Origin: a virus
Reading direction: 5' to 3' (one strand)
IMG/VR virus record: IMGVR_UViG_3300048925_000659
Span: 1-29,481 of that record
Length of the DNA stretch: 29,481 bases
Shown here in pieces: positions 20,049 to 27,984 of the stretch. Numbering within the stretch: the stretch's first letter is position 1; every line of letters begins with the position of its first letter. Position numbers and translations under genes: made by a program. Below the pieces are notes generated by a model that did not search any database, was not told the origin of the DNA, and worked only from the letters and a program-made list of their open reading frames with translations.

Positions 20049-21791
20049 ATGGCTTGGTTTCGAAAGGCGAACCTGAGGTCGACGGTTCCGGGGCCTCAGG
20101 GGCCGCAGGGGCTTCCTGGCGTCAACGCTGTGGAGAACGACTCGGCGGTCGCGGCGTACATCATGAGCGCTCTGTCTGCCGTGCGGGCAGCGCTCGTCTC
20201 TCTCTTCTCACGAAAGTCAGAAGAGGATGTCCGCAACTACGGAGCGGTGGGTGACGGCATCGCTGACGATACGGCTGCGGTGCAGGCAGCGATCAACGCG
20301 GCGGGTTCCGACGGAGTCGTGAAGATCCCGTGGCACTTCGTGTGCCTCATCACCTCGCCGCTCGACATGCTCGCAGGCACGAGCATCCGAGGCGCGTGGG
20401 TGAAGTCGTCGGAGCTCAGGGCGTCGACCGATATCACGATGATCCGCGCTTCGGGTGGTCAGGGTCAGGCGATCCGGCAGCTGCTGGTGCGGAACACTCT
20501 TGCGGGGGCGCGCACGACGTACGACATCGATATCACGAACCCGACGAAGTCTGTTCTGAGCGACGTGGAGGTCAGCCTCCCGAACGAGTCGACGGGCGGC
20601 GGCGGTATCCGGTTCCGCAAGGACACGGGCGTCGCGGGGAACGCGTTCATGCCGCAGCTGACGCGCGTGTGGGTCCGCAACGGCCACGTCGTGATCGACG
20701 GCGTCACCGACGGGCACGCCGTCGACTGCTTCTTCTGGTCCCCCTACACGGGCGCTCGCGCGACGGTCGACATGTCGAACATCGCGAACGGGTGGACGTT
20801 CAGCGCGGTCGACGTCGTGCCGCCGCAGGGCAGCGGTGACGGATACCGCATCGAGCAGACGTGGGACACGAACATCGTCGGCGGCTACCTCGACGGGTCG
20901 TACACCGACATCCTCACCGGCAACGGCATCCACCTCCTCAACGGTGGACAGCTGTTCGTCTCCGCGACGCGCTTCTACCACCTGGGCCGCTCGGGGATCG
21001 TGCTGGAGAACTCCAGCGGATCGAGCTTCGCTGCGCTCGGCTTCCACCGGAACAACAAGCAGGATGCCGGCTACCCGGACATCGAGCTGATCAACTCGTC
21101 CCACAACACCTTCCTGGGAACGGGGCATCGTCAGCCCGTCGTGCGCACCAACAAGGGCGCCATCTATCGGGAGGACTCCACCTCACTGCACAACTCGTTC
21201 GACGAGGCTGCCTACGACATCTCCGCTGGTGACAACTACGCCAAGCCCCTGTTCGTGGGCAACGCCGGGACGCTCGGCAAGCGGAACCGTCCCGGCTCGC
21301 TGTGGCCGCGTCCGTCGGGTGTTCCTCTGTTCCTGAACCCGCCCGTGTCGATGCTGTCGATCCCGTCAGCCGTGGCGTGGGCGGCTGCCAACCGAGCACA
21401 GTTCCACCGGTTCCATCTCACTGACGGTGGGGTGTTCCGGTACGCGAACGTGCGGGTGGAGTCCGGGTCGGGGAACATTCAGGTCGCTGTCGTGCGGATG
21501 GATGGTCTCAACTACACGCGAGTCATGGACTCGGGTGTCATCGCCTGCACCACGGGAATGCCGGGTGCGATCGACATGGGTGCGACGCATCTTCCCGCCG
21601 GGGAGTATGCGCTCGTCGTGTGGCTCGACAACACGACGGCGACGCTGCGGGTCGCGAACGATGAGATGGTGCGTGTCACCCGCGGCGCTGCTGAAGTGTC
21701 GTCTCTCTCGAGCGGTGTGCCGTCGTCGGGTTCGATCAGTGCGTGGAACTCGACTCGAGCGGTCCAGGGTTGCGCTCTGACCGTCTCGTAG
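20049..21791 (+). CDS. Tail spike with collagen-like stalk and pectate-lyase-type beta helix
   Basis: A 580-residue protein. Residues 15-24 are collagen-like (GPQGPQGLPG); residues about 60-85 hold the signature opening of Pectate_lyase_3 proteins (VRNYGAVGDGIADDTAAVQA), followed by a right-handed beta-helix layout to about residue 390 (short strands with Asn/Gly turns). Residues about 440-580 form a C-terminal beta domain, perhaps for trimerisation or binding (FRYANVRVESGSGNIQVAVV). It probably binds, and may cleave, a cell-surface glycan. No catalytic residues can be assigned by eye. The last 56 bases overlap the 3' end of the convergent acyltransferase gene. Confidence 0.85.
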   Translation: MAWFRKANLRSTVPGPQGPQGLPGVNAVENDSAVAAYIMSALSAVRAALVSLFSRKSEEDVRNYGAVGDGIADDTAAVQAAINAAGSDGVVKIPWHFVCLITSPLDMLAGTSIRGAWVKSSELRASTDITMIRASGGQGQAIRQLLVRNTLAGARTTYDIDITNPTKSVLSDVEVSLPNESTGGGGIRFRKDTGVAGNAFMPQLTRVWVRNGHVVIDGVTDGHAVDCFFWSPYTGARATVDMSNIANGWTFSAVDVVPPQGSGDGYRIEQTWDTNIVGGYLDGSYTDILTGNGIHLLNGGQLFVSATRFYHLGRSGIVLENSSGSSFAALGFHRNNKQDAGYPDIELINSSHNTFLGTGHRQPVVRTNKGAIYREDSTSLHNSFDEAAYDISAGDNYAKPLFVGNAGTLGKRNRPGSLWPRPSGVPLFLNPPVSMLSIPSAVAWAAANRAQFHRFHLTDGGVFRYANVRVESGSGNIQVAVVRMDGLNYTRVMDSGVIACTTGMPGAIDMGATHLPAGEYALVVWLDNTTATLRVANDEMVRVTRGAAEVSSLSSGVPSSGSISAWNSTRAVQGCALTVS

Positions 21792-22839
21792 AGATGCGTT
21801 TCGCGAGCCGGTGCGCGTGCCGTTCGACCAGCAGGTAGAACAGGTACGCCACCGGCAGCGACACGGCGGCTCCGATCCAAACCCACATCGGATCGGCTCG
21901 CGACGTGTACACGAACGCGAGCAGTACGGGCTCGTGCACAAGGTAGAGGCTGAATGAGATCGTCCCGAGCCACTGGATGGGCCGAGAGTTGAAGGCGTGA
22001 GCGACGGGCGTCATCGGGATGATGACGATCAGTGCGGTGAGCGCGGCGAGTGACACGACGGTGCCGAGAGCTGTGGCGGTGCGGGTACCGATCGGCAGGT
22101 GCGGGGTCAACTGTCCGATGCCCTGCGCGGCGACGCACACGAGCACCAGGACGGTGGCGGCTGCGCCTGATACCCATCCGCGGAGGGTGAATCGGCTGAT
22201 CCGATCCCACCCGTACGCGAGTCCGGTGCCGATGGCGAACATTGCCATGTAGAACAGCAAGCTGCTGTCTATCACATCACCGATCGTCGCGGCGACGATG
22301 CTGAGCCCCACGGTCACGTACCAGGGGATGCGGCGCGCTGCGGTGACGTAGAGCACGAGCAGCAGTGAGAACAGGACCTCCCATCGGAGGGACCACAGCG
22401 GCGACAGGTTCGACGTCGTGCCGCTGATCAACGTCATGTCGGACAGCACCGCCCACGGCTCATACACGCGCGGGTGCGACTGGACCCACGGCCCGATGTC
22501 GGTGCCGTTGCGAGGGAACAGCAGGATCATCACGAACGCGAAGACCACGGCACCGATCACGGGGATGTAGAGCCTGGCGACGCGAGCGAGGACGTAGCGG
22601 CCGTAGTCGAGGTCCGAGCGCTGGATCAGCATCCGAGACAGCACGAGTCCGGACAGCACGAAGAACAGCCACACCGCGTGCCCGCCCCATGCGCCGAGCA
22701 GGTCGCTGAGTGGCCGGAGGGGACCGGTTGGCGCTGATTGTGTCTGCGCGATCACGAGCCGTGCGTGTCCTGCGACGACGAGCACAGCGGCAACACCGCG
22801 CAGCCCGTCGAGCGATGTGATGCGTCCCCCAGCCACCAC
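21736..22839 (-). CDS. Membrane acyltransferase, acyltransferase-3 family (OafA-like)
   Basis: A 367-residue multi-pass protein on the opposite strand to the late genes. Family features: RITSLDGLRGVAAVLVVAGH with conserved His25, FFVLSGLVLSR (59-69), about ten hydrophobic segments, and late FSLYLVHEPVLL. It lacks an extra periplasmic SGNH domain. The family transfers acyl (usually acetyl) groups from the cytoplasm to extracellular glycans. Starts at tandem GTGs (22839/22836) without a ribosome site; TATGCT about 10 bases upstream suggests a leaderless transcript. Its start is only 39 bases from the divergent endolysin gene. Phage-borne acetylases of this family are classic serotype-converting genes; here it is probably a moron acting on host wall glycan or teichoic acid. 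Confidence 0.88.
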   Translation of the reverse strand: MVAGGRITSLDGLRGVAAVLVVAGHARLVIAQTQSAPTGPLRPLSDLLGAWGGHAVWLFFVLSGLVLSRMLIQRSDLDYGRYVLARVARLYIPVIGAVVFAFVMILLFPRNGTDIGPWVQSHPRVYEPWAVLSDMTLISGTTSNLSPLWSLRWEVLFSLLLVLYVTAARRIPWYVTVGLSIVAATIGDVIDSSLLFYMAMFAIGTGLAYGWDRISRFTLRGWVSGAAATVLVLVCVAAQGIGQLTPHLPIGTRTATALGTVVSLAALTALIVIIPMTPVAHAFNSRPIQWLGTISFSLYLVHEPVLLAFVYTSRADPMWVWIGAAVSLPVAYLFYLLVERHAHRLAKRISTRRSERNPGPLESSSTH

Positions 22840-22878
22840 TGAAGCATATGGGCCTCATAGCCCCTGAGAGGACTCGTC

Positions 22879-23562
22879 ATGATCCAGACCGATATCGGGT
22901 ATGGGCGTGGGTGGCTGGATGCTCCCGCGGCGGCGTCTCTGCGGCGGGTGGATGCGGCGATCGGTCGCCCGCTCGACGTGAACTCCGCCGGCCGCACGCA
23001 CGAGGAGCAGGCAGAGGCGCGCCGGAAGTACGAGAACGGTGGCCCCTACGCCGCACCCGTGGGTGAGAGCCCGCACGAGTTCGGGAACGCGGTCGACACC
23101 GACGACCGGTTCATCAGCCTCATGGCTGAACACGGATGGTCGAGGCCGCTGAGTGGTGAGCCGTGGCACTTCGTGTACTACCCGAGCAGAGATAACCACA
23201 TCAACGAAGGCGTCCCCGCAGCAACGGGCGGCGTCTCACCTGCGACACGCACCATCCTGAAGGGAACGGACATGGAATTCGCAGTCAAGGCAACATCCGA
23301 CGCCAGCATCGACGGCGTCGAGATCCGCACCGGTCAGCACTTCGCCGTCTCGGCGAACGCGCCGATGACGATCATGTCGGCGGATGAGGTGTCCGCGCTC
23401 GACTGGTTCGAGGGCAAGGACGGTGCCACACCGGACAAGGTCATCGGGTACCGCCTGCACCTGTGGGCGGGGGACCGCATCCGCAACCTCATGCGCACGC
23501 GGGGGTACTTCCCCTGGGCGCTGGACACGGGCCGCACCGACTACACCGACATTCGCTTCTGA
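22879..23562 (+). CDS. Endolysin, M15 (VanY-like) L,D/D,D-peptidase domain
   Basis: A 227-residue lysin. Residues about 20-110 carry the M15 zinc peptidase signature: SPHEFGNAVDTD (zinc ligands His66 and Asp73) and EPWHFVYY (catalytic Glu94, zinc ligand His97). This cleaves the peptide part of peptidoglycan. Residues 111-131 are a linker; residues 132-227 form a separate domain (MEFAVKATSDASIDGVEIRT to the end) that would be the wall-binding part, family not recognised. A ribosome site and ATG at 23272 open this domain separately (own entry). ATG 22879 is preceded by CTGAGAGGACT. The stop overlaps the next ATG. Confidence 0.88.
   Translation: MIQTDIGYGRGWLDAPAAASLRRVDAAIGRPLDVNSAGRTHEEQAEARRKYENGGPYAAPVGESPHEFGNAVDTDDRFISLMAEHGWSRPLSGEPWHFVYYPSRDNHINEGVPAATGGVSPATRTILKGTDMEFAVKATSDASIDGVEIRTGQHFAVSANAPMTIMSADEVSALDWFEGKDGATPDKVIGYRLHLWAGDRIRNLMRTRGYFPWALDTGRTDYTDIRF
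23272..23562 (+). CDS. Possible separately translated C-terminal endolysin domain
   Basis: AAGGGAACGG stands five to six bases before an in-frame ATG (23272), exactly at the junction between the peptidase and the C-terminal domain. The 96-residue product would be the binding domain alone. Internal starts giving extra binding subunits are known for several Gram-positive phage endolysins (for example Lys170 and CTP1L). An older gene fusion that kept the ribosome site is the alternative explanation. Confidence 0.5.
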   Translation: MEFAVKATSDASIDGVEIRTGQHFAVSANAPMTIMSADEVSALDWFEGKDGATPDKVIGYRLHLWAGDRIRNLMRTRGYFPWALDTGRTDYTDIRF

Positions 23563-24011
23563 TGCGTGCCCTGTGGCGGGCGTCGATCTGGCACCCCGAC
23601 GCGATCCCGCCTGACGAGTGGAAGTTCCGCAACCTGAAGAGGGTGTGGCTCCCGCTCTACGATGCGATCGCGATCTTCGCCGGAGTGCAGGCGGTGCTGT
23701 TCGGTTCCACGATCCTGAACCGCCTATTCCCTCCGTCGCTCGTCGACCTGCTGGGGGTGGTGCTGACGGTTGTGGCGACTGTGTGCCTGGCGGGCGTTGC
23801 GTTCCCGCGGCTGTGGGTCGTGGAGATCATCGGGAAGGTGCTGCTCGTGGGGCTCGTCGCCGGCTACGTCACGACGATCCTCATGTTCTCGGAGAACCCC
23901 GGCCCGAACCTGTTCGTCGTCGGGATGCTGACGTTCGGCCTGCCGCTCGCGTTCTTCCGTCTGAACCTGCTCGGTGAGGAGTTCAAGGAGCGACGGGCGG
24001 TGACCGGATGA
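23562..24011 (+). CDS. Four-helix membrane protein of the lysis cluster
   Basis: A 149-residue protein with four hydrophobic segments at about residues 30-50, 60-80, 84-106 and 112-134; the N-terminus (HPDAIPPDEWKFRN) and C-terminus (GEEFKERRAVTG) are charged and probably cytoplasmic. ATG overlaps the endolysin stop and the stop overlaps the next ATG. Placement between endolysin and holin suggests a lysis-related role (second holin or regulator). It is not assigned to a family. Confidence 0.65.
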   Translation: MRALWRASIWHPDAIPPDEWKFRNLKRVWLPLYDAIAIFAGVQAVLFGSTILNRLFPPSLVDLLGVVLTVVATVCLAGVAFPRLWVVEIIGKVLLVGLVAGYVTTILMFSENPGPNLFVVGMLTFGLPLAFFRLNLLGEEFKERRAVTG

Positions 24012-24337
24012 GCGAAGTGATCATCGCGATCATCGGCGGCCTGTTCCTGCTGGGAGGTGCGCTGGTCGCGTACCTCGGCACGCGGGGCAAGACGCAGGCG
24101 GATGCGAAGTCCGCGCTCGACGCGCGCATCGACGCCCGCGTGAAGGGTGAGCTCGAGCGCGTCTACAAGCGGCTCGACGAGGTCGAAGACGCCGCCGTGA
24201 AGCGCGCGTCCGCGTTCGCCCGCATCCTCCGCGCTATCGCGAACCAGTGGGTCGGTGATCCGACCGGCCCGAACCTCGACCCGGACGACATTCGTCTGAT
24301 CGAGGACACGATCCCGCCGCAGTGGATTCGTCGCTGA
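24008..24337 (+). CDS. Membrane-anchored coiled-coil protein of the lysis cluster
   Basis: A 109-residue protein: one N-terminal transmembrane helix (about residues 4-24, IIAIIGGLFLLGGALVAYLG), then a charged helix (about 30-80, ARIDARVKGELERVYKRLDE) and a short tail. This topology is common for small proteins beside the holin in actinophages (DUF2746-like); roles proposed include anti-holin or membrane-linking protein. The ATG overlaps the previous stop. A terminator hairpin follows its stop. Confidence 0.6.
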   Translation: MSEVIIAIIGGLFLLGGALVAYLGTRGKTQADAKSALDARIDARVKGELERVYKRLDEVEDAAVKRASAFARILRAIANQWVGDPTGPNLDPDDIRLIEDTIPPQWIRR

Positions 24338-24353
24338 GGCACCCCCATTTCGG

Positions 24354-24379
24354 AGCCGCCTGCGGGCGGCTTCTCTCGT
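24354..24379 (+). terminator. Intrinsic terminator within the lysis cluster
   Basis: AGCCGCC (24354-24360), loop TGCG, GGCGGCT (24365-24371), then a pyrimidine-rich tail TCTCTCGTT. It lies between the coiled-coil protein and the holin and may lower holin and fibre expression relative to upstream genes, helping lysis timing. Confidence 0.7.
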
Positions 24380-24395
24380 TCCTGAGGAGGAAACC

Positions 24396-24635
24396 ATGGC
24401 TTCGAAGTATGCCAACAAGCAGTTCTGGACCGACACCGCAGACCGTGCGGTCGCGACGGTCGCGCAGGCCGCGGTCGCGGTTCTGACCGCGAACGTCACC
24501 GGTCTTCTCGACGTCGACTTCGTGCAGATCGCGTCCGTGTCGGGTCTCGCGGGTCTCGTGTCGGTGCTCACGTCGGTCGCGTTCCGCGGCGCTGACGCGA
24601 AGCCCACCGACGGCGCGCACAACGAGAACCCCTGA
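24396..24635 (+). CDS. Holin, r1t-like
   Basis: A 79-residue protein with GAGGAGG upstream. It begins MASKYANKQFWTDTADRAVA; the F-W-x-D-x-x-x-R-A-x-x-T opening, two hydrophobic helices (about 20-38 and 45-63, the latter VQIASVSGLAGLVSVLTSVA) and a hydrophilic tail match the r1t holin family (Phage_holin_5/r1t type). Holins form lesions that release or activate the endolysin. Two spans and small size agree. Confidence 0.8.
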   Translation: MASKYANKQFWTDTADRAVATVAQAAVAVLTANVTGLLDVDFVQIASVSGLAGLVSVLTSVAFRGADAKPTDGAHNENP

Positions 24636-24638
24636 CCG

Positions 24639-24707
24639 GTGCTGCTGGTCCTCATCGCCCTCGCGGCGCTCACCGTCTGTTTCTCGCCCTCTGAACGAGT
24701 GGAGTAG
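24639..24707 (+). CDS. 22-residue hydrophobic minipeptide
   Basis: GTG 24639 opens MLLVLIALAALTVCFSPSER, one transmembrane-length segment with a charged end, just after the holin stop and four bases before the fibre ATG. Its TAG is part of GGAGTAGGTC, which holds the ribosome site of the fibre gene. No strong ribosome site of its own is seen. It may be a real lysis-cluster minipeptide or simply a coupling element. Confidence 0.35.
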   Translation: MLLVLIALAALTVCFSPSERVE

Positions 24708-24710
24708 GTC

Positions 24711-27041
24711 ATGGCTTTCCCGGATTACATTCCCACGCGTGGCGTATCGGTCGGTGGGTCGATGGCGCAGGAGTCGTCCGACCCGCTGATCGTCCGTGTG
24801 ACGGTCAAGTCGACGCGGAAGTCTCTCGTGTGGAACGCGACCGGCTACCGGTACGAGTCCGTGCCCGCCGTGAAGACGAGCGAACCGGGCGGTGAGGTGC
24901 AGTTCCTCCTGCCCTGCACGGACACGGCTGGGTGGCGTGACCCTGAGTTGAACGCGATCATCGAGATCACGGAGCCGGGGCAGTTCACGCATCAGTACAC
25001 GGCGGATGTGGAGATCCTGGCGGGGGATCGGGTGCAGCGGAAGCTGACGATGGGTCCGTTCAGTGTTCCTGCTGGGGATGGTGTGATCGACCTGGACAAC
25101 ACGGTCCCTGCGTCGACGGTGCAGGGTCAGATGGTGCTGATCCCGGACGTGTGGACTCAGGTCGTGGATGATGCCGCGTCGGTGGCTGCTGATGCGCAGT
25201 CGACTCTCGACGGGCTCGCTGCGCTGGCGGGTCTTCCTGAGGGGTTGGCGACGCTCGACGAGGACGGTGTGGTTCCGGAGGGACAGCTGCCCGAACGCCT
25301 GTCACCGGACGGGCTGGACAGTGCCATCGCTGGGTCCGTCGCCGTCGAAGCGCCGGCCGTGGGCCTGGGGCAGTTCGAGATCCAGCCGATGTGGCTGTTC
25401 GGGCACTCGTGGCAGGCGAACAACGCCAACGCGACCCCGGGCGCGCGGTGGTGGGAACGGGTGATCAAGCGGCTGGGTATGGGCGCGGGGACCGTGAAGG
25501 CCATCTCTGGGCGCACGATCGGCGACAACACGGTACTCGCGCTTTCGGGAGCGAACGCGTGGGTGCCCCGTACGAAGGCGTTTGTCGCGCTCGCGTGCAC
25601 GATCAACGATCTCGTGCGCTTCTCGGGTTCCGCCGCGGGTCGCCGGGCATACATCAGCGCCTGGCGCGCGATGCTCTCGGTGCTCACAGCGAACGCCGCG
25701 GTCGCATCTGACACGGCATCGTTCGTGTACAGCACGGGGTGGACGCGCGAGGCAGTCGTTGGGAGCTCATCCGATACGTCTGGGCTGGTGCGTAACTCGA
25801 CCGGTGGCCGGCAGTGGCACACCGAAACGGCAGGCCGCTACTTCGAGTTCACCTTCACTGGCACGGACGTCGACGTGCATCTCGTCGCGAAGATCGCGGG
25901 CGCTGGCCTGGTGACCTTCACCGAAGGCGCCACCACCCTCGGTACTCTCGACCTGACGGCGACCGTCGCCCAGGAGGTCCCTGCAATCTTCCGCATCCGC
26001 GGGCTCGCGAGCGGAACGCACACGATCCGGGGAACTCTCACGTCGGGCGCATCGCTGTGGGTGGACTCCTACCGCATCCCGTCGACCGCTCCCGCCCCGA
26101 TCCTGGTTTACGGTGAGCCGCCGCTGAACTGGAGTGCATACGGCGATCAGGCCACGCTCGACGCGCTCCTGACATCGTTCAAAGCGGACCTCGCGACCAT
26201 CTGCGCCGAGTATCCGTCGGTGCTGTACGTCGACCTCGACCGGGTCGGCTGGGACAAGGCAAACATGCTCACCGTCGACGGCATCCATCCGAACGACGCC
26301 GGGTGCGCGTGGATGGCGACACAGATCATCGTAGAGATGGCGCAGATCCCGTTCTCCGCTGGACTCAACGTCACCGGAGCCGCATACCCATCCGCCTACG
26401 TAGCTCCCGCGGGTCCGGCCACCCCTGCCGGTGGTCACGCGGGCAACTACATCGATCCCGGCCCCACACCGACGCTCCCGGGCGTGGACACGTTCAACCG
26501 GGCGGACGCTTCGTCGCTGGGGACAACCAGCGACGGATCCCAGAACTGGATGACTCTCGCGTCGCCGAGTGTCACGGGAGCAGCGGCGATCAGTTCCAAC
26601 CGTGGTGTCATCACGGCTCGCACCGGTAGCTCTGGCTGGTTCGCTCAGTCCGTCGACACGGGCGTGCAGAGCCACAAGGTGTCGGGCAAGCTAGCGTCTG
26701 CTCCTGTCGTCAAGCACGCTCTCCTCTTCTCTGCCGTGGACGGTTCAAACCTGCTCTACGTCTATGCAGAGGGTGCGTCGAGCATCGCAGTGGGCAAGCG
26801 CCTGTCGAACGTTGCGACAACGATCCAGGCTGGCGTCGCCGCGACGGTTACCTCGACTTCGGTGATCGAAGCATCGATCAACAAGGACACCAAGGTAGTC
26901 ACCGTGAAGGTGGACGGCACCACCGTCTGGTCGAACACAGTGGCGGACGCTCCGCTGGGAACGCTGGTAGCTTTCGGTGTTTCGTCGAGCAGCGGATCGT
27001 TCGATGGCTACTGGGATCAGATCAACTGGGACGCAGCCTGA
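24711..27041 (+). CDS. Tail fibre with SGNH/GDSL esterase domain and C-terminal beta-sandwich
   Basis: A 776-residue protein. Residues 1-145 are a beta-rich tail-attachment domain (ITEPGQFTHQYTADVEI). Residues 150-215 are a linker or coiled coil. Residues about 225-560 form an SGNH hydrolase: block I WLFGHSW (Ser233), block II near GRTIGDN (267-273), block III CTIND (Asn299), block V TVDGIHPNDAG (Asp523/His526). A beta insert (about 340-460) interrupts it. Residues about 590-776 begin VDTFNRADASSLGT, a common opening of laminin-G/concanavalin-like binding domains. It probably de-esterifies and binds a surface glycan during adsorption. ATG 24711 follows GGAGTAGG. Encoding after the lysis genes is unusual but seen in some actinophages. 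Confidence 0.85.
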   Translation: MAFPDYIPTRGVSVGGSMAQESSDPLIVRVTVKSTRKSLVWNATGYRYESVPAVKTSEPGGEVQFLLPCTDTAGWRDPELNAIIEITEPGQFTHQYTADVEILAGDRVQRKLTMGPFSVPAGDGVIDLDNTVPASTVQGQMVLIPDVWTQVVDDAASVAADAQSTLDGLAALAGLPEGLATLDEDGVVPEGQLPERLSPDGLDSAIAGSVAVEAPAVGLGQFEIQPMWLFGHSWQANNANATPGARWWERVIKRLGMGAGTVKAISGRTIGDNTVLALSGANAWVPRTKAFVALACTINDLVRFSGSAAGRRAYISAWRAMLSVLTANAAVASDTASFVYSTGWTREAVVGSSSDTSGLVRNSTGGRQWHTETAGRYFEFTFTGTDVDVHLVAKIAGAGLVTFTEGATTLGTLDLTATVAQEVPAIFRIRGLASGTHTIRGTLTSGASLWVDSYRIPSTAPAPILVYGEPPLNWSAYGDQATLDALLTSFKADLATICAEYPSVLYVDLDRVGWDKANMLTVDGIHPNDAGCAWMATQIIVEMAQIPFSAGLNVTGAAYPSAYVAPAGPATPAGGHAGNYIDPGPTPTLPGVDTFNRADASSLGTTSDGSQNWMTLASPSVTGAAAISSNRGVITARTGSSGWFAQSVDTGVQSHKVSGKLASAPVVKHALLFSAVDGSNLLYVYAEGASSIAVGKRLSNVATTIQAGVAATVTSTSVIEASINKDTKVVTVKVDGTTVWSNTVADAPLGTLVAFGVSSSSGSFDGYWDQINWDAA

Positions 27042-27042
27042 C

Positions 27043-27294
27043 TCATATGTTTTGGTGGGAGGCGTCGGTGCAACCGCATCCGACGCTTCCACCGAACCCC
27101 GACTCGAACTCGTCGGGGGCGACGCACCGCGGGCGACGTTGTGGGAGACGGAGCAGGTTCAGGATGCGGCTGTAAGCCGGCCACTCGACCTCGGAGTTGT
27201 CGTGGCCGCACGACGGGCACACACCGCTCTGCTGCCCAGTGTCCGTACCGGGCGTCTCGGTCTCGCCGCGTCGCCGGATCCCCAGATCTCCCAC
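27043..27294 (-). CDS. Small zinc-ribbon-like protein
   Basis: An 83-residue protein starting at GTG 27294 (weak GGGGAA site upstream). It has CPSCGHDN (Cys pair at 26-29) and a late Cys cluster (VGCGC near 73-75), typical of a zinc ribbon whose second half follows a helix. Its 3' end overlaps a forward hairpin after the fibre gene. A candidate reverse-strand promoter is seen upstream (TAGAGT on the reverse strand at about 27341-27346). Function unknown. Other frames here have non-coding composition. Confidence 0.5.
   Translation of the reverse strand: MGDLGIRRRGETETPGTDTGQQSGVCPSCGHDNSEVEWPAYSRILNLLRLPQRRPRCVAPDEFESGFGGSVGCGCTDASHQNI
27054..27093. terminator. Imperfect hairpin after the tail fibre gene
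   Basis: GGTGGGAGGCGTCGG (27054-27068) pairs with CCGACGCTTCCACC (27080-27093) with one bulge and one G-T, loop of 11 bases. It lies 13 bases after the fibre stop and inside the 3' end of the convergent zinc-ribbon gene, where it would also be a cysteine-rich coding stretch. Possible terminator for the late operon; no T-run. Confidence 0.45.
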
Positions 27295-27379
27295 GATTCC
27301 CCAATCGAAAGCGCTCCCACCTTTGGGCGCGGCAACACTCTATCGCCTGCCAAACCCCACCAAAGCACGAACTACTCTC

Positions 27380-27420
27380 AGCCCCCCGGCTACCCCATGT
27401 GGGTGGTCGGGGGCTCTTTG
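27380..27420 (+). terminator. Strong intrinsic terminator
   Basis: AGCCCCC (27380-27386) pairs with GGGGGCT (27409-27415); the inner part (ACCC/GGGT and neighbours) extends the stem with one mismatch. Tail CTCTTTG on the forward strand. It closes the forward late transcription unit before the small gene at 27452. Confidence 0.75.
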
Positions 27421-27451
27421 TCGTGTCCGCTGCTTGTGTGATCATGCCCGC

Positions 27452-27724
27452 ATGGCTGACTGGCATCCGATCCTCGCGGCGGAAGAGGTGCAGCCTAGCG
27501 TGTGGGTGCTCCGTGACGCGAGGGGTGCACCGTACGGGAGTGTGCAGATCCGGTCCACAGTGGATGGTCCCCGCTACCGCACCGAATACAGGGGCGAGTT
27601 GATCGGGTGGGGGACTTCACTGCGGCAAGCGTGCATGCGGCTGCACCAGCTGATGCTGCGTGAAGGGACACCCTCAATGCCGGCCGCCAATCCCTGGCCA
27701 GACCGCGACGGGAACAGGCTCTAG
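27452..27724 (+). CDS. Small hypothetical protein, WxPIL type
   Basis: A 90-residue protein, MADWHPILAAEEVQPSVWVL at the start, with SVWVLRDARGAPYGSVQIRS, RYRTEYRGELIGWGTSLRQA and a C-terminal helix; a compact single beta-sheet-plus-helix domain. I recall similar short proteins in Microbacteriaceae and their phages, without known function. No clear ribosome site precedes ATG 27452; it follows a terminator by about 30 bases, so it probably has its own, possibly leaderless, transcript. Confidence 0.6.
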   Translation: MADWHPILAAEEVQPSVWVLRDARGAPYGSVQIRSTVDGPRYRTEYRGELIGWGTSLRQACMRLHQLMLREGTPSMPAANPWPDRDGNRL

Positions 27725-27959
27725 TCCCTGGCCTCGAGCGTCTCGATGATCGCCTGAGTGCTGAGCCGCAGCGCGTGGGTGATCCAACCCGCGAGCAGGC
27801 ACACGAACCCTAGCGGCAGCAGAAGCCATGAAAAGCAGCGACATCGGCGGGATGAACAAGCACAGGAACCCGAGCAGGAATCGTCACCCCGGCACCGATC
27901 ATGAGCGCGTTCATCCACTGCGCGATCGGCTGTGTGCGGTCGTGCACTTCCTCGGTCAT
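27721..27959 (-). pseudogene. Small membrane-protein gene with two apparent frame breaks
   Basis: From ATG 27959 the frame gives MTEEVHDRTQPIAQWMNALM-IGAGVT and then becomes unlike a membrane protein, ending at TAG 27810-27812. A second frame supplies FLLGFLCLFIPPMSLLFMA, and a third supplies LLLPLGFVCLLAGWITHALR to a stop at 27721. Joined in order, these give a sensible protein of about 80 residues with two transmembrane helices and a helical acidic end. I infer two frame disruptions, near 27885 and 27825. The intact function is unknown. Confidence 0.5.
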
Positions 27960-27984
27960 GTCGTGATCGTAGCGGAACGTAGAA

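Noticed and set aside
20217-21128. 303-residue reverse-strand open frame inside the spike gene
   Set aside because: Composition dominated by Arg/Asp/Val from antisense GC-rich codons; the forward frame has a clear pectate-lyase signature.
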